From: Ligustrum vulgare
Taxonomy: Eukaryota > Streptophyta > Magnoliopsida > Lamiales > Oleaceae
Length of the DNA: 64,000 bases
Assembly: GCA_963555705.1 (NCBI GenBank)
Contig: OY743180.1
Coordinates: 39,836,129-39,900,128, forward strand
Direction of reading: 5' to 3'
Shown: piece after piece, positions 34,232 through 47,235 of the stretch
Position numbering within the stretch: position 1 is the stretch's first letter
Layout of the letters: every line of letters starts with the position of its first letter
The notes under the pieces: model-generated
The model's database searches: none
What the model was told of the DNA's origin: nothing
Seen by the model: only the letters and a program-made list of their open reading frames with translations
Translations under genes and position numbers: made by a program

Positions 34232-34463
34232 CATTAAAAAAAAAAAGAATATGCGTCGGTTGTACACTACAACTGATGCATATAGTATGACTATATGCAT
34301 CGATTGTACTTTACAACTGACGCATATTAGTAATACTTTTTGCGTCGAAAAACAATCGACGCATATTCCCTTTACCATGTACATATGTGCCAAATGTGTC
34401 ACTTTCACACCCAACGGGTATTGTCTTTTACAACCGATGCAAATTACTCAAACTGAACTAGTG
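34232..34463. mobile_element. small CACTA-like MITE with ATGCGTCGGTTGT repeats
   Basis: The inner parts of both ends read GCGTCGGTTGTA or GCATCGGTTGTA pointing inward. Related TGCGTCG and CGACGCAT motifs recur between them, a usual subterminal pattern. The outer bases are CATTA on the left and CACTA on the right (inverted), so the left terminus has a C-to-T change. The 3-bp flanks do not agree. Confidence 0.45.
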
Positions 34464-34686
34464 ATACAATCAAAGGATTAGATAACCTGTTGGATAAATT
34501 GAAAAAAAAAAAAAGGAAGATATTAAACATCAAATGAAAAATTAAAATATATCTTCTAAAGAATATAATAGGCATTTAGAAAAATAAGAACAATAAATTA
34601 CAGATTATTGTATCTTACTAGATCAAAGAATGGACTTATATGCAAAAAGTTTTATATAACAATTTATCATCTTGAAAGTTTAAATT

Positions 34687-35070
34687 TATGGATACTTTAC
34701 AAGTATCAACTTCTAATAACTGTGATCATAAACTGTATTTAGAAAAAAAAAATTATTAGCTATTGTTGAAAAATCTAAAAATATATATTCTGTTGGACAA
34801 TCTAAACTTAAAAATATATACGAAGATATTGACTATGCTTGCTTAAATAGAATAGAATTTGATTCTGTCGAAAAAGCTAAAAATATAAATACAGTTCATA
34901 GAATTATAAAAGAATACGAAGATATAGAAGAATAAGTATCAAAAAGAATAACATTAGGATATATAACTAAAAATAATCATCCCAAAGATTTGGAAAAATT
35001 ATTATAATATAAAACGTTTTTAGAAAAACTTAAAAGATTAAAAAAATATGAATATAATAAGAAGTACTGA
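34687..35070 (+). other. unidentified decayed reading frame, Lys/Glu/Ile-rich
   Basis: From ATG 34687, one frame and, after a shift in an A run at 34742, a second give a continuous polar, lysine-rich peptide (e.g. LLAIVEKSKN, LKNIYEDIDYACLNRIEFDS, KRITLGYITKNNHP). Two stops interrupt it. It shows protein-like rather than random residue patterning, but I do not recognise the family. It lies between CACTA coding exons and a CACTA right end, so it may be a third insertion or part of that element. Confidence 0.3.
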
Positions 35071-35159
35071 ATTAAATCAACCTAACTAATGTAAGGATTT
35101 ACATTGCAAAGTAAATAATTCACTTCATTAAGGGTAATATAGACAATTTACAAAAGATG

Positions 35160-35929
35160 ACCTTTTTGAAAAAAATAGATGTTTGGCATGGTTAATTTGA
35201 CAAATCTCCCGTGATAAAAGTAGTGTTTAATTTTCTCGATATTTTTTAATTCATAAATAGATTGAATTTTCCAAATGTAGAAAGAATATCGTGCCCAATA
35301 TATATTTTATCGAAAGAGTAAAGGGCACAAGTTATCTAATTCTTGAGATTTTTGGAGTCCAAATTTCACATACAAAATATCGAATTTGTAGGGATAAATA
35401 AATTCCAACTACAACTTAAAATTTGTATCCTTGTATTTTTTAGGGTAAATATATATTTTTGGACCCAATTTCTTAACCTATCAAAATTCATTTTGAGAGA
35501 AAAAGTAAACTTCGCATACAAAAAATGCATCTATTCACAGACACTATAATCTGAATTCCCTTTCATGGCGGCAAACCATTTGCAAGATAACAATAAATAA
35601 TGAATAAATAATGAAAAATAGTTAACAAAAAATATTTCTACGATTTATCAAATTTGTACGAAAAATAAACTCACGCTACAAATTAAAAATTGTCTTATAA
35701 AATTTTGTAGGCGAAATTATATCGCAACGAAAATTTACTTTTGTGAAAAAAGTAAATTCCCATGCAAATCTCATTTTATAGGAAAAATTTTATAGGCTAA
35801 GTATACATATTTTTGGAGCCAATTTTTTACACTGACAAAATCTCATTTTGCGAAGAAAAACAATCTTTATATACAAATATCATTTTGTATGTGCATTATT
35901 TGTAGGGAAAGTAAAATTTTCTTGTAATG
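35160..35929 (-). mobile_element. right terminus of a CACTA element
   Basis: On the minus strand the end starts CATTACAAGAAAATTTTAC, one change from the canonical CACTACAAGAAA. Inward are repeated TTTGTAGG, CCTACAAA and related motifs, the same style as 471-960. It probably closes the element whose coding exons lie at 27937-34080. Confidence 0.65.
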
Positions 35930-36008
35930 AAAGCAGGATTCTAAATCCTAGCATATTTCTCTCATTTACAAAACAAAAATATTTTTTTCAACATTGTTTG
36001 CTTTTAAC

Positions 36009-37436
36009 TGTTGGAATTATATATGACCATAGAGTATAATTCACGACATTTAAAATAAAATATTAATTGATTGTATTAATATGAAGTTGCGTTTGTCCAC
36101 GGGGTCGATTTGATATTACAAATTGAGTGTTTAAGTTGTTAAATACAGAAAGATTCAATTTTTGATTCGATCTAAAATTAACGTTCACGATCAGTAAATA
36201 AATATGGACAATTTATTTTGATAAGATCGTCTCGATTTTATTAAAGTCTATCTTTGACTTTGGTAATAAAAATTGAGAGTACGTTTGGAACGTATTGGAC
36301 GGGACCACGTGAAATTAATTTGTGACATTGACCATACAAATTTAATTTCACTTGATTATCGTACGTGGGAACTTAATCCTAATCGGATAATGGACTTCGA
36401 TTACTAACTTGAAATTCTTTGAGGTATCAATGGGTGAGATCAAATTGCTGATCAATATCTCGGTACTTTGGGAATTAAAGGGAACTAACGAGGAACATAT
36501 ATTCGTATTATGGAATCCGTCACCTTTTAGGTACGATCATAATCTCACTGGTTCTTCTAGTGGACAGTTGAATCTGAGCTCAGTAATTCGACAGTGACTG
36601 TTGAATTCTATGATGTGATGGGATCACATCGAACTATCAAATAGAAGATGAGAATTGAGAATTTATGAATATTCGGAGAAGGGCATTTTGGTCATTTTAA
36701 CTTGATTCGAATATTCGAGTTGATTGACGGGGGTAACATGTAAGAACGATAAGTCAGAGGATATAATTATTGATTAATTGTTTCAGTAATTTCAATTGTA
36801 CTAAGAGTGCAATCTCGTTCTTTTAGTGGAATAGAACGTGATTAATAAATTAATTTTGATTGATCAAGAGTTGATCGGGTCATAATTAATTTATTCGAGC
36901 TTAGTTTAATTGGGTCCGATCAGGTTCCCTCGGTGACTTCATTATAATGGGTTTATACATGCTTATTACCTGTATTGGGTTGTGGAGAAATGAGCATGGG
37001 TTATGGTACTAAGCCTGGTAGGGTTTTGGAGTGTAAAGAGGTTACAAATAGTCTCCCAAGACTATTTTTCTTAACCTAATTGGAAAAGTGGCGAGACACA
37101 CACTAAAGTGTGTAGTGTGTGTTTCCTCTTTACAAAGAAACCCTAATCCTAGTTTAACCTAGGTCTTGAGAATAGGTGAACACACACCTGCACAACTGTC
37201 ATTGGAGAACACCGGGAAAAGCTTGAGGGTTTGAAGCTTTGGTAGAATCAAGAAGCAGTTGATGAAGATTATTGTAAAGCACGCTACAAAGGTAATCTTC
37301 TCAAAATCTTTTTTGTGTGCAAAATTATTTATTCCAAGTTAAATACATAGAACAGAAAATCCTGTAACGGGATGATCTATCACAAGAAATCAATTTTTGT
37401 GAGTAGAGCTACCCGATTTCCCAACAATTGGTATCA
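36009..37436 (+). repeat. 5' LTR of the copia element at 36009-44497
   Basis: 1428 bases, beginning TGTTGGAATTATATATGACC and ending TTTCCCAACA. Confidence 0.93.
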
Positions 37437-37438
37437 GA

Positions 37439-37450
37439 GCGTCAGGTTTT
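37439..37450 (+). promoter_or_regulatory. primer binding site, initiator tRNA-Met type
   Basis: TGGTATCAGAGC, two bases after the 5' LTR. Confidence 0.95.
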
Positions 37451-40400
37451 TTATATTGTTTTGTGTATTTAGGAATAAATTATTTTGTTATTGCATGTGT
37501 TAGTAAAGGGCGATGTTAGGTTTTATGTGATTTGATTGTTATTGGATGAATGACGTTTTTATTGAACTAATTTATGGCCTTAGATTTTATTTTGTAAAAT
37601 CTTGTATTGTATTATCGAGTCATGTAACAAAGGCGGTGGATTACGACTCCATGTTTTCCTCTTTGATTTTGATTTTTGCAATAGAATTAGGTTTTCTGTA
37701 ATTTCTATTGTAATTGTAAAATCAGAGGACAAGATATGCAGTTTTCAAATTGAAGGATTTATGTTGCAAAATGCGGAGGATCTGATCTGGGATTTTTAAA
37801 AGGAAGGACTTTAAACGCAATTTTCCCTTGCTGCACAAAACTTCACCATCTTCAAATTCGGAGGACTTGCATTGTAGATTCGCGATAAATTGGACAAAGT
37901 TCGCAACAGCACCTGTGAGTGTTGTCGTCACCGTCGGTGGTCGGTGGCTGTGCCTTAGGGCACCGTCGTCTGGACTTAACTGCGGCGGTGGTGGAACCAC
38001 ACGTTGCGCGAGAAAATGCGACACCAGGTGGTGTCGCTGTAGTGTGCGGTGCGCGGCGGTTCCTTAAAGAGTACTACCATCGTGTGGTCGTGGCAGCGGC
38101 GATGGTACCACTGGGTGATCGTGACCCTCTCGACGACTGTGTGGTGAATTTCCGACGGTGGATTTGAGAAGATTGAACGGCGACGAGGCTGCGTTTTTTC
38201 AGAAAGATCCATTGCGTGAAGACCGAAGACAGTGGAATCAGTTGGGCCTATTTCAGTTTGGGCCAGTTCTTGGTACTTTTGTTTTGGACCAGATTTCGAA
38301 TTGAATTTGGGCCATTTTTTTTGGTAAATTGAATATGGGTCTTGAATTGTAAAATGTATCCACTTTTATTAATTGTCATGTGGACTAAATTGTTTAGCTG
38401 GGCCATTGCAATGTGGACTTAATCTTACATTTGACTGGAATATTTAATTGGATCACTGCATTTGGAATTTGGCATTTGGACTGAAGATTGAAGCTTTACA
38501 GATTGGACCAGTTTAATAATGGGCTGAGAAATATTATTAGAAGAATTCAAGTAATGGGCTGGACACTTGCAAATAAAAATTGAAGAATTGGGCTGGCTTG
38601 TGGCTCAATAGACTCTTTAATTTATTTGTAATTTTTGTGTCTAGGTTTGGCCATAAATTATGTTCCTATTTATTTTATTATCGCATTTATTTATTGCTTT
38701 AATTAAATTGTGAATGAATGTCATTAAATAACATGTCATGTAGATCGCATATACACCGCTCTAGGTACTATATTGTCATGCATTGTTTTATATTTTATTT
38801 TATTTTCTAAATGTTAGATTAGAAAATAAATATATTTATTAATAATTAAATTGATTTTAAGAGTTAAAATTGATTGGGTAATTATTAATTAAAATCCAAG
38901 AGTTCAAAATATTAAGTGAGCGAGGGTGCAATTTTTGAACCCACGGCCTCCCCTATTAGCTCATTAGTAAAAATTTGTGTATGCCTCGTACTAATCTAAT
39001 TAGTCTCCCTATAGGAGGGCTGCACTGTTTTGGTTACTGGATTGGGCCCAATTAGGTGATAATTTTTTAAGTGTGAATTAATCATGATTACCCTATAGGT
39101 GACATAATTAATTTGGTACTTGAAATATTATCAATATAGGGGGTAGACACTTAAATCAATGACATCGTGGGGACTTCCTATAGAATATCCAAACAATGTC
39201 AATGATGGCCAAATTTTAACGACTATAAATTAAATATTGCATGAGATGCTAGATATATTTAATTTAGTGGGAGGGTCTCAGCCTAGCCATAAATCACATT
39301 TATTTCTCCTATAGAGAAATGTGTTTAAGAATTTGGGGTTTTAGGTTGTCGTCATATTATAGTAGTTTTGGGTCTACTTGTGCATAATTTTTCTTCATGC
39401 ATCATATATGAAAGTCTTCATCATTTATGCAACTTGTGTTTAATACATTTATTTTATTTGAATGTCGTATTTTCACAACTAGTTATATGTTTAGACATCA
39501 CCAACTAATTTACGAAAACTGTAACATGTCTCTTTATAATTCTTTCCACTTATGACATTTGTTCGTGCTAGAAGATCCTTGTTCAAAAATAATTATAAAT
39601 CTTCCAATGAAAATGGTTTTATTTTGATGAGATGGTTTATTGCATAGTTTTGATTCTCACGTCAAGTACTTCGCAATAAAAACATCAAAATAGGATACCA
39701 TATTTATTTTCTCGATGGAAGGGTATTTATGATAATTTGAACATTTTAATTATAGAGTTATACAAAATATGCTATCAAGCTATAATATATCTCTACTTAT
39801 GAACCGATCACAATTTTTTTTTTTTACAAGAGACCATTTGGTAAAACATGATTGGTCACTTTAACATGGTGGAGGTTCCACTTGCAAACATTGATTCATG
39901 TGACATAATGCTTGAGAAATCTTTTAAGATGATCTCTTGCGGTTCAGTGTGGACTATATTCACCAGGATGAACGTGTCCCTGAAAGGTTAAATGTAAGCT
40001 ATTTATAGAGAAGATATTATTTTAAAGCAACAGATAGTATGGTAGGCCCTCTAACCTTTTTGCTTTTGAGGAAAGATAGGACTAATGAGGAAGTAGCCTT
40101 TCCTGGAAAATCTATAATGGAGTAAGACTCTATTCATTGTGTTATGGTTAGTAATTGAGTCTATCTTGATCACTATTCCAAGTTGTTGCAATATGGTCCT
40201 AGGTGACCAAATGACACAATGAGATAGAGTATACTATAAGGATAAGCACGGGTAAGGTAATATGGAAAGAGCCGTTGGACTTTTATGTTTGCGAAACAAT
40301 TTAATTGTTATTTTGTCTCTTTATTATTTGAGCGAAATTATTTAGCACTTAATATCCAGTTATTAGTTGGAATTAAGTTAAATAATGCTCTTATTATTGC

Positions 40401-40780
40401 GAGACAAATGGTTAACAATCTCAAAGCCTTGTAAATGGTTCTGAGTGTAATATTACTACAAGTGATAAGGGACAGATGACTCCTTGTATTAATGAACTCT
40501 TTGATAAGATCTTAAGATAATCATATTTATCTAAATAAGATTGAAAGACTAGTAAAGATAGCCTCTAAGTATTTTGGAGGTGGAATCTATGTGGGCTTTT
40601 GAATTTTATTTAGAGGGTCAAATGATTAAGATCTTAGGCTTGGTTACAATTATCCAAAACTCGATTCTAATACTAGTAAGGGATGGACCTCAAAAGGATC
40701 TGAGGTGGAATCTATACTGTTTTTTTAATTCTTGTTTAGATGATTAGATAACCAAGAGTCCTTATACATTAAATGGACTT
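37451..40780 (+). other. non-coding leader and lost gag region of the copia element
   Basis: No gag or protease can be recognised. A GC-rich island at about 37900-38180 (GTCGTCACCGTCGGTGG and similar) stands out from AT-rich surroundings and may be captured genomic sequence. The stretch 38540-39330 has repeated short phrases such as CCTATAG and is otherwise unremarkable. Confidence 0.5.
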
Positions 40781-43060
40781 AAGAGTTTGGGGATTAATAC
40801 ACTTCGATATGTGTGGATTCTTTGGTGTTCAAGATACGAGAGAGTACGAGTAATTCATCACTTTTATTGATGATTACTCCAGATCTCAATTCTATACTTA
40901 ATATCTCATTGATCTGAAATGTTGAAGAATTTCTAGAATTTTGGACAGAAGTTGAGAAGTAATTAAGAGAATCGAGATACTTCGATTTGATCGAGGTTTG
41001 TGTATCTCTCATATGAGTTTAGGAACCATTTATCGGAAAAGGAGAACAAGGTAATACTAAATCAATGATGAGTTATCCTCGCTACTGGTTTCATTTGGGA
41101 ATGTATACCGGAGATAGTCAGGTTCCTTCATAGCCTAGTACCATTGATTCGTTTACTGAAATACCCCTAGAGTTGTGGCATGGGTGCAAGCCCAGTCTTT
41201 GGCACATAAGCTGAAAGCAAGGATTGACGAGATGGAGGCAACAATGAAGGTTTGATTATAAGGTATGCAACGAAACTAGATAATATTTCTTCTATAGTCC
41301 TCTAGTCAAGAAAGTATTTGTTGAGTACAAATGTAGCTTTCTTAGAGGATAAGGCATATAGAAGAATACAAATCAACAAGTAAAATTCTATTGGATGAGA
41401 TGTTAGAACGTGGTTCAAACAACTTGATTCCATATTTTCGCATAGAATTAATCTTGATGATTTAGAGCTTCCTACAGAACCAATTGTTGTTGATCCTAGT
41501 GGGAGAATTGGGCAAGTGGTTCAACCACTATTCTTGCCTGATGATCCCAATGGACAAGGGAAAACCAAAGGTTGTAGTCGAAGTTGTTCTCACTGTTCTG
41601 CCTCTTCTTTATGTTCATAAAGAGGCAGTGAAGAGGTTGATCCCAATTAGGGATATACCAAGTAGTGGGAGGAGAGGAAGGGACTCTGTTTGGACATAAT
41701 GGAAATACACTTCCAGCGACTAATTGGAGTGGGTGGGTTGTAAGACCACCTTATTGACATTTATTCTATAGAGAGTCTTTTTAGACAGTCTCTACTGAAA
41801 TAAGAGAAGGACTCCTCATTTAGGGAAGTGATAGAAGTTATGGAATTGAAATCATGGAAGGTGAACGGGAACTCGGAATTGGATTCCTTGTACTACACTA
41901 GGGTTGAATATTTGTAAACACACCTAATGGGGTCAAACCTATAGGGCGTGATGATTTTTAAGATGATAAAAGAATGGTAGATGAAAAGGTTGATACATTT
42001 AGTGCAAGGCTTATGGTTGTGGGTTTGTGAAACCCTTCTCGCCAATAGCCATGCAAAAGTTTACCTGGATCTTTTATCCATTGTCGTTCATTGTGAAAAT
42101 GAGGTACGAAAAATGGATGTCAAGAAGTTGTTTCTTGAATGCATCTTGATGAAATCATTTACAAAGTGTAACCTGTTGGGTTCATACTAAAGACCATGAA
42201 AGTAAAATTCATGGCTTACAAGTTTCCAACTTTGGATTTGGGTAATTGTTCAAGATATGGAATATAGAATTTGATAGAACCATTGTAATACATGTTCTTG
42301 ATCAAAATCTTGATATATCTTAAGTATACTCGTGTATACAGAAAGATGAGACAGTTTTCGCGACTATTTATTTGAATGACACTCTACTTATGTGTGAGAG
42401 TATTTTCATTAAATAGTAGTTGGTACTAGCAATTAGACATGAAGGACTTGTAGATGACTGTCTATTTTTCTAGACATCCGTACTTTTCGGAGTGGGAGAA
42501 AAATGGAATAGAATAGTCCCAAGTTTCATGTAATAATAAGATACTATCTACATTTCCAATATTGAAGTCTTGAAAGGAATAATGTTCTTTGTGGACTTTA
42601 TCTATCTTATGAGTATTCTCCTAAGACTCATGGTAAGATAGAGAAGGTTCATTATGCTCCGGCTATAGGAAGCCTTACTCTGCACTAGATAGGTCATATC
42701 TTATGCTGGGGATATTGTTGGTGATTATTAGTTTGATCCAGGATCAGATCATTGAATAGAGGTAAAGCATATACTGAAGCGTTTTCAGAAAACGAGTAAA
42801 TATTTGCTTATCTATTCAGTTTGTGATCTGATGGATTAAAACTAATTAAGATCTGATTTGACTAGCACTCTCGAGAGTCGTCAAAATTGGAATATAACTG
42901 GGAGATATTGTGTTTAATTGGTTGGGTATAACACAATCTTGGATTGTTTGTTATACAACCGTGACTTACATCGAAAGGAGTTATCATCTTTGTTGAGAAC
43001 ATAATCATTAATGTAATGATGATGTTGACAAGATGAATGATTCGATGTTTCATGTATACT
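40781..43060 (+). pseudogene. copia integrase, RT and RNase H remnants
   Basis: Plus-strand fragments in shifting frames: integrase core LIHFDMCGF, FITFIDDYSRS, RFDRG (40788-41000). RT remnants are MDVKKLFLECILM (about 42115), a displaced KPFSPIAM (about 42030), the region of the catalytic LYVDD reading IYLNDTLLM (about 42370), and VKHILKRFQKTSKYLLIY (about 42765-42815, family VK.ILKYLRRTKD). The catalytic Asp pair is lost and stops occur every few dozen codons. Confidence 0.8.
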
Positions 43061-43079
43061 CTAAGGGCAAGTGGGAGAT

Positions 43080-44497
43080 TGTTGGAATTATATATGACCA
43101 TAGAGTATAATTCACGACATTTAAAATAAAATATTAATTGATTGTATTAATATGAAGTTGCGTTTGTCCACGGGTCGATTTGATATTACAAATTGAGTGT
43201 TTAAGTTGTTAAATACAGAAAGATTCAATTTTTGATTCGATCTAAAATTAACGTTCACGATCAGTAAATAAATATGGACAATTTATTTTGATAAGATCGT
43301 CTCGATTTTATTAAAGTCTATCTTTGACTTTGGTAATAAAAATTGAGAGTACGTTTGGAACGTATTAGACGAGACCACGTGAAATTAATTTGTTACATTG
43401 ACCATACAAATTTAATTTCACTTGATTATCATACGTGGGACCTTAATCCTAATCGAATAATGGACTTCGATTACTAACTTGAAATTCTTTGAGGTATCAA
43501 TGGGTGAGATCAAATTGCTGATCAATATCTCGGTACTTTGGAAATTAAAGTGAACTAACGAGGAACATATATCCGTATTATGGAATTCGTCACCTTTTAG
43601 GTACGATCATAATCTCACTGGTTCTTCTAATGGACAGTTAAATCTGAGCTCAGTAATTTGACAGTGACTGTTGAATTCTATGATGTGATGGGATCACATC
43701 GAACTGTCAAATAGAAGATGAGAGTTGAGAATTTATGAATATTCGGAGAAGGGCATTTTGGTCATTTTAACTTGCTTCGAATATTCGAGTTGATCAACGG
43801 GGGTAACATGTAAGAACGATAAGTCAGAGGATATAATTATTGATTAATTGTTTCAGTAATTTCAATTGTACTAAGAGTGCAATCTCGTTCTTTTAGTGGA
43901 ATAGAAAGTGATTAATAAATTAATTTTGATTGATCAAGAGTTGATCGGGTCATAATTAATTTATTGGAGCTTAGTTTAATTGGGTCCGATCAGGTTCCCT
44001 CGGTGGCTTCATTATAATGGGTTTATACAGGCTTATTACCTGTATTGGGTTGTGCAGAAATGGGCCTGGGTTATGGTACTAAGCCTGGTAGGGTTTTGGA
44101 GTGTAAAGAGGTTACAAATAGTCTCCCAAGACTATTTTTCTTAACCTAATTGGAAAAGTGGCGAGACACACACTAAAGTGTGTAGTGTGTGTTTCCTCTT
44201 TACAAAGAAACCCTAATCCTAGTTTAACCTAGGTCTTGAGAAAATGTGACCACACACCTGCACAACTACCATTGGAGAACACCGGGGAAAGCTTGAGGGT
44301 TTGAAGCTTTGGTGGAATCAAGAAGCAGTTGATGAAAATTATTGTAAAGCACGCTACAAAGGTAATCTTCTCAAAATCTTTTTTGTGTGCAAAATTATTT
44401 ATTCCAAGTTAAATACATAGAACAGAAAATCCTGTAACGGGGATGATCTATCACAAGAAATCAATTTTTGTGAGTAGAGCTACCCGATTTCCCAACA
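43080..44497 (+). repeat. 3' LTR of the copia element at 36009-44497
   Basis: 1418 bases, collinear with 36009-37436. The purine tract GCAAGTGGGAGAT precedes it. Confidence 0.93.
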
Positions 44498-44520
44498 ATA
44501 ACGAGATTGACCAATGAAAT

Positions 44521-44860
44521 CAGCTACAAGAAAAAATATTCGTTGGTGATTGCAACAGACAACAAGAGTCGTTGGAGTTGGTATTTTTCAAGTATAAATT
44601 CCGTGGGTAAAAATATTAATGAAATTTATAGTCTTGTAAAATACCAATCGAATTTACATCCATTGACAAATACCAATAGATTAAAAATATTCGTTGATAG
44701 CTTCCAATGACTTTAAATTCCATTGGTATTTTACCAACGAAATATTGCGCCATTGGAAAACACCAACGAATACTTCTACCATTGGGAATTCTTCCGATGA
44801 CTTGTTTTTGGTTGAAAATGTCCAACGGATTATTTGTCCTCTAGTAAAATTTGTGACTAA
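44521..44860. mobile_element. possible CACTA-like terminus with ATTCGTTGG repeats
   Basis: CAGCTACAAGAAAAAATATT resembles a CACTA end with one inserted base. It is followed by inward and outward copies of ATTCGTTGG, CCAACGAA and CCATTGG up to about 44830. No matching right end was found. Confidence 0.4.
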
Positions 44861-44992
44861 TACTCCAATTTTTAGAAGTGACATATGTATCATAGACTGA
44901 CAAGTTGAATATAAAGGCGTTTGATGTAGAGATGTCACATCAATCAATCACAGAAATAACTTGGATGAAAGATCTCTTGGCATAGGTGCATT

Positions 44993-45243
44993 TTTTGGGG
45001 GTGTAGCCCACATCTTGAGGGCTCCAACCGACCCTGCCCTGAGCCATTGGTTGAGAATGTTAATCGCAGGTTATGCTTCCCAGAACCAGGGTAGAAGACT
45101 TGATGGTAAGCTCAAAGTTTGGGTAACTCCCACTGACGATAAGACACAAATCCATTATTTCAGTATTCGAACCCTGCATACCGCTGCGCTGAGCCTTACC
45201 AGCCATCTCCTTTGCCACTGGAAGATGTGCCCTGGGGGCGACA
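44993..45243 (+). repeat. dispersed repeat, copy 2
   Basis: Partner of 1158-1360 on the opposite strand. It shares the start CCACATCTTGAGGGC, GCAGGTTATGCTTCCCAGAA and the end TTTGCCACTGGAAGATGTGC. It contains TATTCGAACCCTGCA, a B-box-like stretch absent from the other copy. Confidence 0.5.
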
Positions 45244-46365
45244 TAAGTGCATTTTTTGGCATAGGTGATTAGGAGATGTCTTTTCTAATGTTAGGTGGCT
45301 ATTTGCCTCTGATTCAATCTAAAAATAGATTGTATCACCTCACCAAGGCCATGGAGGGTCGACCTCTACATGACAAATCAACTTAGGTGGTAACTCACTT
45401 CTACATTATTATCTCAATTCAATCAGGTAGGATAATGATGTGGAGTATGAAACTTAAGAAATTCGCAATTTGAATGGAGCCTAGTTGGATGAGGCGTAAC
45501 ACTCTCCATATTAACCATGTACATGTTTATGAATTAAAGGAAGGGATTATAGCTATTTCTTCATTCCAAAAATTATAAGTCCTGTTTCTCTTACTATATA
45601 ATGTCAACTGATAAACAATATTAAACCAAATATTAGACCATTTACAATGCAATAGACTAGAGGATTTTTAGTTTTTTTCTTAAACCAAATGAAAATGTGA
45701 GTAAAAGAGATTTTACTCTAAACATTAGTTTAATAATTTTATGTATGATTTCATACTATAAATGTAAACTAGGATGATTTAGTAAAACAAATTACAAAGT
45801 TATAAGGGTGAAATGAAAAATAAAAATCAATATTTATCACCCATAAATACTTTTTTACCTATAGAATAATGTTATTTACAAGCATTGCTGATAGATAAAT
45901 AGTATATATGGTAGTGTGGTATTCTTCAACAAAGTTTAGATACAACTTATTTTATATTGTTGACTGTAGATTGTAGACAAAGACTGGTCAAATCTTAAAA
46001 TTTGACAAATAAAAACAATATATAAAAATAGTTTCAAGTGACATCCGCACAATAAAAAAATTTATTGTCTTTAAGCCAACATGCCTCAATCAACCCATGT
46101 TTTGAATAGTCCTATATATCTATGAATCGAGTTAGACCTCACTTTCCTACATTCTCACCCTATACCAAAAAATAAATATCGTCAACCTTGAACTAGTTAA
46201 GACAATAAATGAATATCAAATGCAGCACTTCACAAGTTAGCTATTTCCTCACAAGTCCCAACCATAAAATGTGCTCAACACCATTGATCCAATTGTCATA
46301 AATAATACTGGTTGACTTAACAAATATTGTTGAAATTGAAGATATTTGAGTTAGATATGCAACAA
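45244..46365. other. non-coding AT-rich stretch with one repeat copy
   Basis: No gene is seen. About 46073-46135 (AAGCCAACATGCCTCAATC through ATCTATGAATCGAG) resembles 54491-54556 (AAGCCGACACTCCTCAATC through ATCTATGAATTGAA), so both derive from one dispersed repeat. Confidence 0.5.
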
Positions 46366-47099
46366 CACTACAAGAAAAAAGGCATTTTGCAACATGCAAA
46401 CGGTAACATTCCTTAACTGAATGTTGCTAAAAGTGGCCTACGGCAATATTCAGTGGTCGCATGTTACCATTGATCCATTTATTTGACCTTTAGAAACATT
46501 CAGTAAATGAGTGTTGCTAATTATAAGCTTTTGCAACGTTCAAAAAAAGTTGCAATAAGTTTAACCTTTTGCAACGCGCATTACATGTTGCGAAAGCCCA
46601 ACATTTGACAACGTGCAGTAAGTGAGTATTGCTAATTATAAGCTTATACAACGTTCACAAAAAGTTGCAATAAGTTTAGCCTTTTGCAACGCGCATTGCA
46701 TGTTGCGAAAACCCAACATTTGACAACGTGCATCGCATGTTGCAAAAGAGTCTTTGACAACGCGCAATGAGCGTTACAAAAAGCTAGGCTTTTGCAACGC
46801 GCATTGCGCGTTGCCAAAGCCTAGCTTTTGGCGCTAGCTTTCGCAATGCGCAAATTTGCGTTGCGAAAGGATAGGTTTTTGCAACATGCAGTGCGCGTTA
46901 TAAAAAGTTTAGCCTTTGGCAATATGCACTACGCGTTGCAAAAGGATTTTAGGACTAAATTTTAACATTTACCAAAGGTTGAGACTGAATTGTAAATCTC
47001 CAAACATCAAAACCTACCCCCTAAACACCACAACTCACACGCTCATCTCTCTGTAAACACTCTCCCCGACCTCATCTCCCTCGGCCATCCCCAGCAGAC

Positions 47100-47235
47100 A
47101 ACTTAGTCACCAGCCCACCCCCCAAATCGCGACGCAGGACGCCCATTTACAGCACCCCACCCCCAAATCGCGACATAGGACATCCATTCACAGCACCTCC
47201 AAACCGCGACTGAGGACCCCCAAATCGCGTACCAA
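47100..47235. repeat. short tandem repeat inside the CACTA element
   Basis: A unit around CCCCCAAATCGCGAC followed by GAGGAC, GACGCC or CATCC and CAGCACC recurs about four times with drift, period 35-50 bases. Confidence 0.6.

Larger units (their letters stand above)
36009..44497 (+). mobile_element. Ty1/copia LTR retrotransposon, structurally complete, coding-dead
   Basis: LTRs at 36009-37436 and 43080-44497 have TGTTGG..CCAACA termini. A primer site TTGGTATCAGAGC follows the 5' LTR and a purine tract GCAAGTGGGAGAT precedes the 3' LTR. Flanks are TTAAC (36004-36008) and ATAAC (44498-44502), one mismatch. By eye about 37 differences in roughly 1425 bases separate the LTRs (about 97% identity), yet the pol region is full of stops. 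The first 3.3 kb of the interior is non-coding. Confidence 0.92.
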
